Assembly: GCA_037074615.1 (NCBI GenBank)
Contig: CM073557.1
Coordinates: forward strand, 11,920,501 to 11,984,500
Source of the DNA: Leucaena leucocephala
Lineage: Eukaryota > Streptophyta > Magnoliopsida > Fabales > Fabaceae
Direction: 5' to 3'
DNA: 64,000 nt
Numbering within the stretch: the stretch's first letter is position 1; each line of letters opens with the position of its first letter. A program made the position numbers and the translations under genes. Under the pieces are notes generated by a model that saw only the letters and a list, made by a program, of their open reading frames with translations, had not been told where the DNA came from and searched no databases. Of this stretch, positions 22,244 through 32,200 are shown piece after piece.

Positions 22244-22645
22244 TGTTAGAAAATGGGCTAGTCTACCCTTGGTGGATTAGGCCCAGGTCCATGAGAAATG
22301 AAAAAGGAGAGAACAATTTACATTTTTGAAAGGAATGGGAGTTATAGAAATCCCACTCCCCCACCACATATACATACGTAGAGGAAAGCAAACAGAGGGA
22401 ATGATCAGTTTTAAAACAACTCTCTCATGTGTGTATATTTTTCCTCTACAGACAAGAAAAAGAAAGTGCTCTTCTTTTTCTCCTCCTCCGTTGTCCTTTT
22501 GCTTTCTGTTAGTGCTTCTCGGTGCTTATCCTTTATCGGTGTCATTTGCTATGCAAACATGATTGTGAGCCTTCTAAAGTGCTCCGATTTCTTATGGGTA
22601 TTCAGCGAGTCAAACAAAGGATTCCAGGTACGTCTAAAACCTTTA
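22244..22645 (+). repeat. C1 5' LTR (402 bp), plus copy
   Basis: It starts TGTTAGAAAATGGG and ends in AAACCTTTA, one base before the primer site. The block GTGGATTAGGCCCA near the start and CAGCGAGTCAAACAAAGG near the end match the other two C1 LTRs. The GGATTCCAG|GTACGT at 22619-22633 is a consensus splice donor. Confidence 0.88.
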
Positions 22646-22646
22646 G

Positions 22647-22659
22647 TGATATCATGAGC
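22647..22659 (+). other. C1 primer-binding site (plus copy, degraded)
   Basis: TGATATCATGAGC has two changes from the initiator tRNA-Met type TGGTATCAGAGC; its position matches the better-preserved site at 8410-8399. Confidence 0.7.
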
Positions 22660-22887
22660 CATGTCCTATGTAGAGCATGCATTTAAACCATAAACAGAAG
22701 CATATTCAACGTTAACTGTAATAGAGAACTTTCATTCTGAAATTGAGTCATTAGAAAATAGAGTTTTTAGGCTTTGAAATTGATCCCATTGAGTAGAGCA
22801 CAAAAAAACGAAGAAAATGACACTAAGAATGTCGAAATCGGACATAGGATGGAGAAGTTACAGCCAAAAAATGAGTCAGGTTTGACG

Positions 22888-22913
22888 GACCCGACCCATT
22901 TTCCAGTCGGGTC
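22888..22913 (+). other. Conserved hairpin in the C1 leader
   Basis: GACCCGAC and GTCGGGTC form an 8-bp GC-rich stem with a 10-base loop that ends TTTTCCA. The minus copy keeps both arms and the TTTTCCA of the loop (8074-8049), while sequence around it has diverged more. Confidence 0.7.
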
Positions 22914-23488
22914 TGTGTGACCCCGCTGGAGGTTAGGGATGATCAAAACAGTATGTTTTGATCATCCCTAAAATGCTGTCATTTTGATACTACAGTAAAA
23001 AAAATAGAAGAGCTCTATTAAAAAATTGGTCTAACAGAAGCCCATTAAAAAAATATTTTTTTTGTTTTATGGAAGTAGGGTAATGGGCGGGGTTAGATCA
23101 GTGGATCCCACCAGGACCTAAAACCATTTTTTGATTTTTTTGAATTAAAAAAAAGAGGAAAATCTGGTGGCTGACAAGTGGCAGTGGACACATGGTAGCA
23201 CTAGACTGTTGCGCACACCAGAGGCTGAGAGTGGGTTTCATTTAGTTTTTTTATTTTTTCTGATTTGTTTCTTCTTAGAGCGCGTGAGGGAGCGTGAGAC
23301 CTTCGATTGAGATGCGGTTTATTCCTAAAAATCCTTAAAATTAAGATTTTTATTTTGATATATAATTTGCCTAATTTGATGGGCAATTCTGGACCTATTT
23401 ATAAATATTCAGTGTATTTTCTGGTATTGTTTAGTGTTCAAATTCCAGAAAATTATGATAATTAATATTTTTTATTATTTAGGTGAAA

Positions 23489-24157
23489 ATGACTTCATCT
23501 AGCACTGAACCTCTATGATATACTTTAAATGATGTTATCTCATTCTTGGATGAGGTCAATAATCTAGAGAAAAACCTTCAAGAGGACCCCGAGGAGGAAC
23601 CTGAGAAGGATCCAGAACAAGATATTGATGAACTATCTGAAGAAGACCCAGAGGAGTTGATTGAGGAAGTTCCGCAAGAGGAACCATAAGAAATAAATGA
23701 TTCTGGACCGTGCTTGGAAACTTTATTCCCCATCAAACCATTTTCTCTACAGCCTTTCATGGTGTCTTCAGATTTAAACTCCAAGATGGTGCCTACTCTT
23801 AATAGTGAATATCAAGTTGAGGATGGAGAAGAAGTGAACCAACCTTTAATCCCTACTTTGGCCATGAACTTAGCTGAAAAAGATGCAGCCAAACTAACAA
23901 ACATAAAAGGCATTAATAGCGTGATTGGTGATTATATTGAATGTATGACAGATAAAGAGAACACTGAATTTTACTTGAAAATCATAATAGACTATATAAG
24001 AGTAACAAGAGTTAGAGGCAAGCCCAAACCAGGATGCATGAGCAAGAAATATTGGCTTAGAACAATAGAATTTGTATTTAACCTTAAAAAGCCACCTCGT
24101 GATCTTAAGAAGCTAAGAAAAGTGATGTTAGAATATTGTAAAAATCATATCAAATGA
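23489..24157 (+). pseudogene. C1 ORF0: extra reading frame upstream of gag (222 codons, 2 stops)
   Basis: One frame runs from ATG 23489 (MTSSSTEPL) to TGA 24155-24157, broken only by TGA at codon 10 and TAA at codon 69; the other copy reads sense codons at both places, so the ancestor was open. Residues about 28-68 are strongly acidic with many Glu, Asp and Pro. Residues about 125-222 are basic and mixed, with blocks YIECMTDK, RVRGKPKP, YWLRTI and LKKLRKV kept in both copies (about 63 percent residue identity by eye over 97 positions, many K/R, D/E and I/V swaps). A TTATTATTTAG acceptor-like sequence ends six bases before the ATG. I recognise no family and assign no function. Confidence 0.65.
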
Positions 24158-24609
24158 TGTATATTTGTATTTTCATTTCCATTGCTTTACTTTGTTAAAG
24201 ATATACTTTATTACTCTTTCTTTGTAAAGACTTGACGTTTATTACATGCCTTATATGCAAGAGAAACATGTTTAATTTTATTTCTTTATCTTAGTTGTGA
24301 TTCATGTATACTTTTTTATAAATGGGAGCTTTTTTATATGATAAGTATTCTAAAAAGAAATATTTGATGAGAATAGTGCTTATATTAATTTTGATAGAAA
24401 ATGATGGCGTTGCTAGTGCTTGTGTGATAGGAGGTACAAACATATTGTCCTGATCATGGGTCTAGTGATATTATTATTTTCTGATAAAAAATGATAAAAG
24501 TATGACATTGTATACTTTACATGTGCTATATATACGTAAATTCACTTAAATATTCTATAGTTCAATAAATTAAAGTGGGAAAGGTTTGTCACAGAATCGA
24601 TATTGAACA

Positions 24610-24765
24610 ATGGCATCAAAGAACATTATTGCTGAATTGAGCAAGGGAAAAACTTAACGGGGACAACTGGGATATTTGGCACCAAAAGGTCTAATAAATT
24701 CTAGAAGAACAGGATACAATTGAGCCATTAACAATGGTAATAGTAGAGTCTGAGGCATAAAATAC
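24610..24765 (+). pseudogene. C1 gag, N-terminal fragment (plus copy)
   Basis: ATG 24610 begins MASKNIIAELSKG. A shift in the following G/A run is needed to read KLNG, then WDIWH and EPLT, the start of copia gag. Truncated after 52 codons by the junction with the gypsy LTR. The 24158-24609 interval between ORF0 and gag is AT-rich and non-coding. Confidence 0.7.
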
Positions 24766-25927
24766 TATATGCTTGATGTTACTATGTGTGCACTTAATGA
24801 TCATGCTTACATAATGATAACTTACATGCTTCCATGTCCCTTAATTATAACATATGGCCATAGCATAAAAAGAAACAAAGCATTAATTAATCATACATGC
24901 TTCACATTATCAAAGCAAGTAAACATCAAATCAAACATTCAAACAATAATAAGCATTCAAGTAGGTAAGTTTACTACCTGGCGTGTAGCCTTTCCTTGCT
25001 CAGAGGTTCCTTCCTTTCTTTCTCTTTCTTTCTTTCCTTCTCTTTTTCTCTTTCTCTCTCTTCTTCCTCTCTTTCTTCTTGGCTGGCCCTGGGAATGGAG
25101 TGAGGGGGAAGGGTCTATTTATAGTTGAAGGGAGGTGAAATGGATGGCTCAGATCGAATCACGATGAATGTCTCAGATTGCTTAGCTTCCTCAAGAAGTC
25201 TGGCCTTCATCATTACGATGACATCATCATCCTAGATGACTCATCAAAAGTTACATCATCCATGGGACACCTCACATGCTAGGTGGCATAATGGTGGGGC
25301 CCTTGGGACACCTCACCAGCTGACTCAGTGTTTCTAGAGAATTCCAGAGTCTTTTCCTGGAATGAACGACTGAGTTATGCCACGTGTCCTTATCTTTTTC
25401 TTCTTTTTCTAGACTCATGACATGTGGTACCTTTGTGGGTCCCATGAGGACACCTTTCATGCCTGCCTCCTCATGGTTCTAGATAAGTCTAAAGCCTTAT
25501 CTGATCACTTTTCCCAGTTCTATCTTTGACCGGATAACTTTACTTTATTGAAAAAGCACTAAACTAATATTTTACTACCACTTGGGCCCACATCACTCTT
25601 AGGCCACATTTCTGGACATCTGGGAATGTCATCTTGGGTCTCTAATCAAGTCTAAACACTCTAATGGCTCGGTTCCTAAGAACCATACCTTAACAAATTA
25701 CCAAAATGCCTTTAGTCCCTCTTTATTTCCTTAACTTTTCATTATTACATATAATGGTCCAAACTTTATGTCTACTTCCTTTTGGCACCATTAAACCTTT
25801 TAGCCTTTTTCAGTTTAGTCCCTAAACATCATTTGTATACTTCTAGGACTTCTACTCAATAGGGCATGGTAGCATACCTTTTTCAGGCTACGTACTATCC
25901 TTCTAGGCCTAAAATTGGGATATGACA
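24766..25927 (-). repeat. LARD 3' LTR, truncated
   Basis: It ends (plus strand) GGGATATGACA, the reverse complement of the TGTCATATCCC start, and aligns with 29390-30543. The roughly 690 bp corresponding to 28701-29389 are missing. It contains the minus-strand TATAAATA (25123-25116) and a 74-bp pyrimidine tract (25007-25080). Confidence 0.9.
25116..25123 (-). promoter_or_regulatory. LTR TATA box (LARD 3' LTR)
   Basis: TATAAATA on the minus strand, kept at the same place in the other LARD LTR (29746-29739) and in the LTRs of gypsy-2 (41014-41007) and gypsy-3 (54266-54259). About 36 bases downstream on the minus strand begins a purine-only GA-rich stretch. Confidence 0.7.
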
Positions 25928-25942
25928 TTTCTCCTCCCCTTA
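25928..25942 (-). other. LARD polypurine tract
   Basis: On the minus strand it reads TAAGGGGAGGAGAAA directly before the LTR start TGTCATATCCC, the standard form in plant chromoviruses. Confidence 0.88.
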
Positions 25943-28686
25943 AAATAAATTTTGTCCTCAAAATTTCAAGGTTAAATCTCTATTAATTCCTTAATGAAGA
26001 GTTTCTCTGAGGGGAATTCCCCTTTCATTTCATAATATTTTCTTGACTTTTCTAGCTCTTCTTAACTTTTCTTACTATTTTACATAACTTTGTGTATCTA
26101 TGCCAAACTTTTGTGACATTTACATCTTTTCTCATTAATTCCCAGGGGTCACCCATCATTGGGCTACTCTTACCTGAGCACCTTTCAGCTAATCATTCTA
26201 CTGGGTTAGGGTTAGGTTACTTTTCTTATAGCTTTATGCCATATTAATCATAAAATTATGTTCTATTTTTACTCCATCTTATACCCTATTTTCTGGGTCT
26301 GGCTAGCCTTTTAATTTCTTTATCCTTATCTGAAGGATCTATCTACTCATACTTTTCTATTCTCAAAACATATAGGATTCTCTTCTCTATTCCTCTAGCA
26401 TACTTCTACAAAACTTTTGAATATCAACATCCAGACTTGAACTTGAACTCCTTCTTCGTTTAAGAGAAAACTAAGTTTAGTCTGTATATAATATAGGCTA
26501 TTTGAGGAAAATCATTATAAATTTTTCTAGATGAGTTAATCAACTCGTGAAGCTTTCTTACCTTAACTTCGTCTTTGGTAATCATCTTTCTAGAGAGATA
26601 CTGTACTATTTTCATTACTTTTCATGGCTCATTACTTTTCTTAGGCTAGGTTTAACCGTAAGGGTCTTCAGAATCTAACTGCGACTTTGAAGCTGTTAGG
26701 ATCTAACTGTGACTCTTGAGCCATGCTAGGATCTAACTGCGACCCTCCAGAATCTTCTGTGATTCTGTTGTATTGTATCATCATCCCTGAAAGATCTCAA
26801 ACCAACAAACTAAGTTATAAGGTTAACTAATTCCACTTGTTGATAACTTAATCAATAAATTTTAAGAAATACATTCAGTAGCCCATATTATTTATCAAGA
26901 CTTTACTTATTTTCCCTCTTACTTAGGAGTTCCTTCTCATCTTTCTTACTCTGTTATAGCTTACTAATTATGGTCTAACCACTTGCCATTGCATTCAGTT
27001 GCTATGGCCTTTTCATAACTTCTCATTTCAATCTGTGCTCTAACTGTGAGCCATTTGAACTATGCTCTAACTATGAGCAATCTGTATCAGATCTAACTCT
27101 TATCTGAAGAGTGATATGAACTCATCTGAATCTAGCTCTATCTGAGAGCCATCTGTTTTAGACTCAACTCTTATCTGAAGAGAAATATGAAAATAATCTC
27201 TTTACTGTTACCTTTGTGCTCTTTATGTATACCATTTCTTTTGATAGTTATAACACTACCACCTTCTTGGTACTTGCTATAACCCTAATATAAGAAATGG
27301 CCCTGAGTACTGTATTCATAAGTCTGTAGAAATACCTGAGTAACCGCAATCATACTATAACAATTGTCCCACTTACTGAGACTATATATCATCTTGGGTA
27401 CATTCTTATTGCATGTCGTATGGTATGGAAGCAACATAAATTTCTTATCTTATCATAAACTTTACCCTGCATGTACTGCTTGAGGGGAGTATTCATAGCA
27501 TACTCTAACATGCGTGTCATCATATGACAACTGCAAGGAGATATAACTATTCATCATAACATATGGCAACATAAGCCATATCATCTTCACATAAATTTGC
27601 TCAATCATCCATCATAAGTAAACTTTAAAGCATTCTTTCCTCTATCCCATTTGCCATATCCCAAACATTCATTTAGGTACCTGAAATAACTACTCATTTA
27701 ACTTAGGCTGCCACATTACCCTCTTACTAGGGTATAGATTCAACCCTTCATTACTTTATCTTACTCTTGCTTATTACTATTTCCTAAATTGGGGAGTCTC
27801 TTTATCTTTGAAACTGTGGCTACCTTTCTCTCTTTAAACTTCTTTTTCTTGATCCTGACAAACTTATGTCGTATGGATCTCTTTTATCATCTACTACTAT
27901 TACTTATCTCTACCCTATGTCTATTAAATTACTATTCTTTCATGATGTAATCCCTCTATCTTGGAAACATTAGCCCTTTATCTATTAGCCATCTTATCTC
28001 TAATTTTATGCCATGTGCTAGGATCATTCATGAACAAGTCTCGTTCTAACTTTCAATCCTTTTGTTCAGGAAACACTAGCTAAACAAATTCTTTCATAAT
28101 ATATATTTACTCACATGGAGGATCTACTGCTGAACATCATCTTAAACTAATCTTTCATATCTTAGTACTTTGTACTATCTGGCTTGATAATACTTTATAC
28201 CAATCCTCTAGTTGATGAACTTTAATGAGGTTGGTACTTTCATTATCATCATCACAGTGACGTCTGGCCACATAATGATACCTCAGCTACTATTGTAGCT
28301 TCCGTTGATTAGCTTCTGTCTCAATCCATAGAGGAAACTTCTCCCCATACTTTATCCTGCTTAGCCTAGGCACATCATGCTAAGAAACATGAGACCTCAG
28401 TGGTAAAGGTTGACTAAGACTAGTCTATCGTAGTCATTTCCTTGAAGACTACCTTGTAAGGTTGTAAGGTATGGGGTATTATTCTATTTATCTGGGTGTC
28501 ACTGTCCCTTGTCTGAATCATTCTCTAAGTAGTGAACACTATCCTCATATCTCATACTAGGGAGGGAACCTCTTTAGTTCAATTTTCAAACTTGTTCAAG
28601 GGGTTAGTATAACTAAACCAGAGCATTATTGAGCCAGAACCTTCTGTTCTGTGCCAGAATCTTATGCTTTATGCCAGAACCCTTTG
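25943..28686 (-). other. LARD internal region, non-coding
   Basis: No open frame on either strand shows a retroviral motif. It contains a 5S rRNA-like segment (26138-26205) and a family of short degenerate repeats, 'CTAACTGTGA(C/G)' and 'ATCTGAAGAG', at about 26670-26750 and 27030-27190. The last bases before the purine tract (GAGGACAAAATTTATTTTAAG on the minus strand) resemble the end of chromovirus pol/3' UTR, suggesting descent from an autonomous element by replacement of its interior. Confidence 0.6.
26138..26205 (-). other. 5S rRNA-derived segment (about 67 nt) inside the LARD
   Basis: On the minus strand it follows plant 5S rRNA from CCCA(TC)AGAA to CCTGGGAA with one gap, about 46 of 68 positions equal by eye. 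The longest exact pieces are AGAGTAG, GATGGGTGACC and CCTGGGAA; GATGGGTGACC is box C of the internal pol III promoter. The first 35 and last 20 nt of 5S are not recognisable. It cannot be a working 5S gene. Either a 5S-derived SINE/Cassandra-like sequence was captured or the LARD carries an old 5S fragment. Confidence 0.6.
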
Positions 28687-28698
28687 CTCTAATATCAA
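28687..28698 (-). other. LARD primer-binding site
   Basis: On the minus strand it reads TGATATTAGAGC, two changes from the tRNA-iMet type. It is followed by AAAGGGTTCTGGC, which also follows the primer site of gypsy-2 (39046-39034), so the families share this leader. Confidence 0.75.
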
Positions 28699-28700
28699 AA

Positions 28701-30543
28701 TAAAACATCCTTATTTTCTTACATCTTAGGGACCAAACGGTAGCATCTAGAACCACTTCTAAGGTCATTGAAGTTAAATTATACAATCTGGAATTTTATT
28801 CTATCGAGTATTGTTTCACTATGCAAATTCTAGATGAGTGACATGATTTCAAAAAATCATAACTAATTCCAGACAAATCAAAATGAAGTGTTTCAAATTG
28901 CTACACAAAGATAACTTAATGCTCTTTCAGGGAAAAATAAATTTTTGACCACTCTTTGACCAAGTCAACGCTCAAATTTTACTGTTCATCCAGCGTCTTC
29001 CCCTGATTTTAGCAATTTCTGTCCCAATTTTGAAAAATCGTATCTCCATGTGTAGACATCCAAATGAGACATTTATATATCAAATCGAAGCTTGTCATGT
29101 CTACCATTTATTAGAAAAAAAATCATATATTTATTCAACCGTTTACTATTTCTAATTACAGCTCAAATGTCACTGCCTTATCACGAGTTACTGTTCACAG
29201 TGACAATTTCTAGCAACCAATATTACATACATCAATCACATATCAATCATACTAAATAATCATTAACTTGTCTTTATGCATATTTATCTCCTCCATCTTG
29301 AGAAGACCTGTTATAATTAGATTGATATGGAAGGGGTGAGATTTCTAGGGAAATCGCAGTAGCAAACGGAAACCACACCATGTATGCAACTATATGCTTG
29401 ATGTTACTATGTGTGCACTTAATGATCATGCTTACATAATGATAACTTACATACTTCCATGTCCCTTAATTATAACATATGGCCATAGCATAAAAAGAAA
29501 CTAAACATTAATTAATCATACATGTTTCACATTATCAAAGCAAGTAAACATCACATAAAACATCCAAGCAATATAAGCATTCAAGTAGGTAAGTTTACTA
29601 CCTGGCGTGTAGCCTTTCCTTGCTCAGAGGTTCCTTCCTTCCTTTCTCTTTCTTTCTTTCCTTCTCTCTTTCTCTTTCTCTCTTTTCTTCCTCTCTTTCT
29701 TCTTGGCAGGACCTGGGAATGGAGTGAGGGGAAGTGTCTATTTATAGTTGAAGGAAGGTGGAATGGATGGCTCAGATCGAATCGCGATAAATGGCTTAGA
29801 TTGCTTAGCTTCCTCAAGAAGTCTTGCCTTTATCATTACGGTGACATCATCATCCTAGATGACTCATCAAAAGTTACATCATCCATGGAACACCTCACAT
29901 GCTAGGTGGAGCAATGGTGGGGCCCTTGGGATGCCTTACCAGCTGACTCAGTGTTTCTAGAGAATTCCAAAGTCTTTTCCTAGAATGAACGGCTGAGATT
30001 GGGCCACGTGTCCTTAGCTTTTTCTTCTTTTTCTAGACTCATGACATGTGGCACCTTAGTGGGTCCCATGAGGACACTTTCATGCCACTTCATGGTTCTA
30101 GATAAGCCTAAAGCCTTATCTGATAACTTTTCCCAGTTTATCTTTGACTGGGTATCTTTACTTTATTGAAAAAGTACTAAACTAATATTTTAATGCCACT
30201 TGGGCCCACATCACTCTTGGGCCACATTTTTGGACATCTAGGAATGTCATCTTGGGTCTCTAATCAAGTCTAAGCACTCTATGGCTCGGTTCCTAAGAAC
30301 CATCCCTTAGCAAATTACCAAAATGACTTTAGTCCCTCTTTATTTCATTAACTTTTCATTATTACACATAATGGCCTAAACATTATGTATACTTCCTTTT
30401 GGAACCATTAAACCTTTTAGCCTTTCCAGTTTAGTCCCTAAACATTATTTGTATACTTCTGGCACTTTTGCTCAATAGGGCCTGGTAGTATACCTTTTTC
30501 AGGCTACATACTAGGCTTCTAGGCCTAAAATTGGGATATGACA
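28701..30543 (-). repeat. LARD 5' LTR (about 1.84 kb)
   Basis: On the minus strand it starts TGTCATATCCCAATTTTAGG and ends near ATAAGGATGTTTT just before the primer site; the terminal CA is mutated. It contains TATAAATA (29746-29739), a GA-rich purine stretch (29704-29631) and a GAGATTTC-type imperfect palindrome (29338-29358) present in all LTRs of this group. Confidence 0.85.
29739..29746 (-). promoter_or_regulatory. LTR TATA box (LARD 5' LTR)
   Basis: TATAAATA on the minus strand. Transcription from here would run left through the GA-rich stretch, the primer site and the internal region. Confidence 0.7.
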
Positions 30544-31739
30544 GAAATCACGCTCCTGCATCTTTTAATCGCGACCAAAGAGTCTGCTGGTCATGACCTT
30601 GATTCTTCTGGAAGTCTCTCTGTATTTATAGGTTGCAACCAAAACATGGATCTAGTAGCTACTAAAATGTAAAATCGCTGAAGGTCATGCAGAAATAAAA
30701 GGGGAAGAAGGCTGCCGTTAACAGAGAGGCTAGTTTTTGACCTGATTAGGCTAAGAAGTAGTACTATAGCACTCTCTGATCACCTTCTCCACATCTTCCA
30801 TCGTTCTACACCTCTCCACAGATTTTCCCACATCTGTACACCATCAATCTACCGTCTTCGCATAGTTTCTTCATGGCATCACATCTGGATAGCGATTACA
30901 ATACAACAGGAGTCATGATAGGATAAACCTTTAGCCTCTTGATGATTAATCAAATATCTTGAGCTCATAGACTGAAATAGGGAGTTTATTCTGTTCTAAT
31001 TTGCATCTTCTCATGTTATTATTGCTGCTAGATCTAGGGTTTTTATTTTATGAGTAAGTTTTAAATATCGATTGATCATTCTCAAACTAGACTATAATCG
31101 AGTTTGGATGATTTGAACGTTTGCTTTTTAATAGAATATTTTATTTTTGATTTTAAGAAAGTTGGGTTATTATCAGCAATTGTTGTTATCTAATTCAATT
31201 ACTTGAAATCTAGGGTTTTCGATTAACAACTATTTGAGGGCATTTTCATAATCTAAATTTAACTTACATGCTAAGTGGTTTATGATAGTTTACTAATAGT
31301 TCTTAAACCAGCTTTGATCAAAGGGGTTTAAGGAAAATTAGGGTTCTGGACTCAATCGATCGATTGAGATTTTCTTTGAGACTAAGTGATTTCTAAAGTC
31401 CAATTTTAAATGTGAGAGCAAGGATAGATAGGTTTTCATCATTAAGAGTCTTTCATAACATATTTCTCAACTAAACCAACTAATTTTCATCTTAAACAAA
31501 AATCCAAAAGCATTTACTTTTCTGCACCTTACTTTTATTGCATCAATCACTAAAACCCCAAAAACCATTTTATCCCTGCTCAAATTTTTCATTGATTTTA
31601 ACATCCAATCTGGTAGGTTTCTAAATAAAAGGCTCCTCAAGAAGAACGATAGGGTTGTGCCTTATACTATATTATATTGGGTGTAATTAACTTTATTTTG
31701 ATGGATCAGATCACGACAATCCGTACCACTCATTAATAG
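30544..31739 (+). repeat. Presumed Athila-like 5' LTR (left end missing)
   Basis: Non-coding sequence between the LARD border and the primer site, as expected for the LTR of this element. With no second copy in the window its ends cannot be verified. It includes two GTC(A/G)(C/T)GACC-type motifs near its left side (30569-30598). Confidence 0.5.
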
Positions 31740-31757
31740 TGCCGTTGTCGGGAAGCC
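31740..31757 (+). other. Athila-type primer-binding site
   Basis: TGCCGTTGTCGGGAAGCC matches the Athila/tRNA-Asp form TGGCGCCGTTGCCGGGGA with a small gap and a few changes. Its position, about 460 bp before gag, is normal. Confidence 0.75.
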
Positions 31758-32200
31758 AAGTAATTGGTCCCTAGTAATTATTTGTCAATTTCATTAGCTA
31801 CCTGACTTATTTTTATTGTTTTTGTTTGTATTTTAGTTTTTACTAGTTTTTAAATTGTATTGTATTCTAAACTTTTCTAAGTTTTTGCAAAAAATTAGCC
31901 TCTGTGATTGTGAGTCATGACCTAAACTCACCTACATCTCAATAATTACTCTCTGTGACTTTAAGTCATGACCAAACACCATTTGTGTTGTGACCTGATT
32001 GTTTCCCTGTGAAATTTGACTACCTGCATAAACCAGTCACAGCATTTAAAACCTTCAGTCGCGACTACTTCTCTTTGTGATATTTTGTCACGACTAAAAC
32101 ACACTTTAGTCACGACTAACTAAAAATTTTCTATTGTGTAACTTCCGTGACTGACTCTGATTGATTACATTGATTATTCTCTATTGTTTCTGCATTACAT

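Larger units (their letters stand above)
22244..24765 (+). mobile_element. C1 copia element, plus-strand copy (5' part)
   Basis: LTR, primer site, leader hairpin, ORF0 and the first 52 codons of gag are in the same order as the minus copy at 8789-4380. It is cut at 24765, where sequence of a gypsy LTR begins without a target duplication, so a deletion joined the two elements. The two C1 copies lie in opposite orientation on either side of the host gene. Confidence 0.88.
24766..30543 (-). mobile_element. LARD-like non-autonomous gypsy element (minus strand)
   Basis: LTRs 28701-30543 (5', minus strand) and 24766-25927 (3', truncated at its far end) enclose 2.76 kb. A primer site (28698-28687) and a purine tract (25942-25928) stand at the right places, yet no gag or pol motif can be found between them on either strand. 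That is the definition of a large retrotransposon derivative. The LTRs are more alike than those of gypsy-3, so this is one of the younger insertions. The missing 3' LTR end and the lack of a target duplication point to a deletion at 24765/24766. Confidence 0.8.

Noticed and set aside
24769..25128. 119-codon plus frame in the LARD LTR and its partner at 29522-29905
   Set aside because: It is opposite to element transcription, mostly encoded by the pyrimidine tract and not continued into any gene.
31000..32200. Host gene upstream of the Athila-like gag
   Set aside because: The interval contains the tRNA-Asp-type primer site and leader motifs of the element and no spliceable coding exon.
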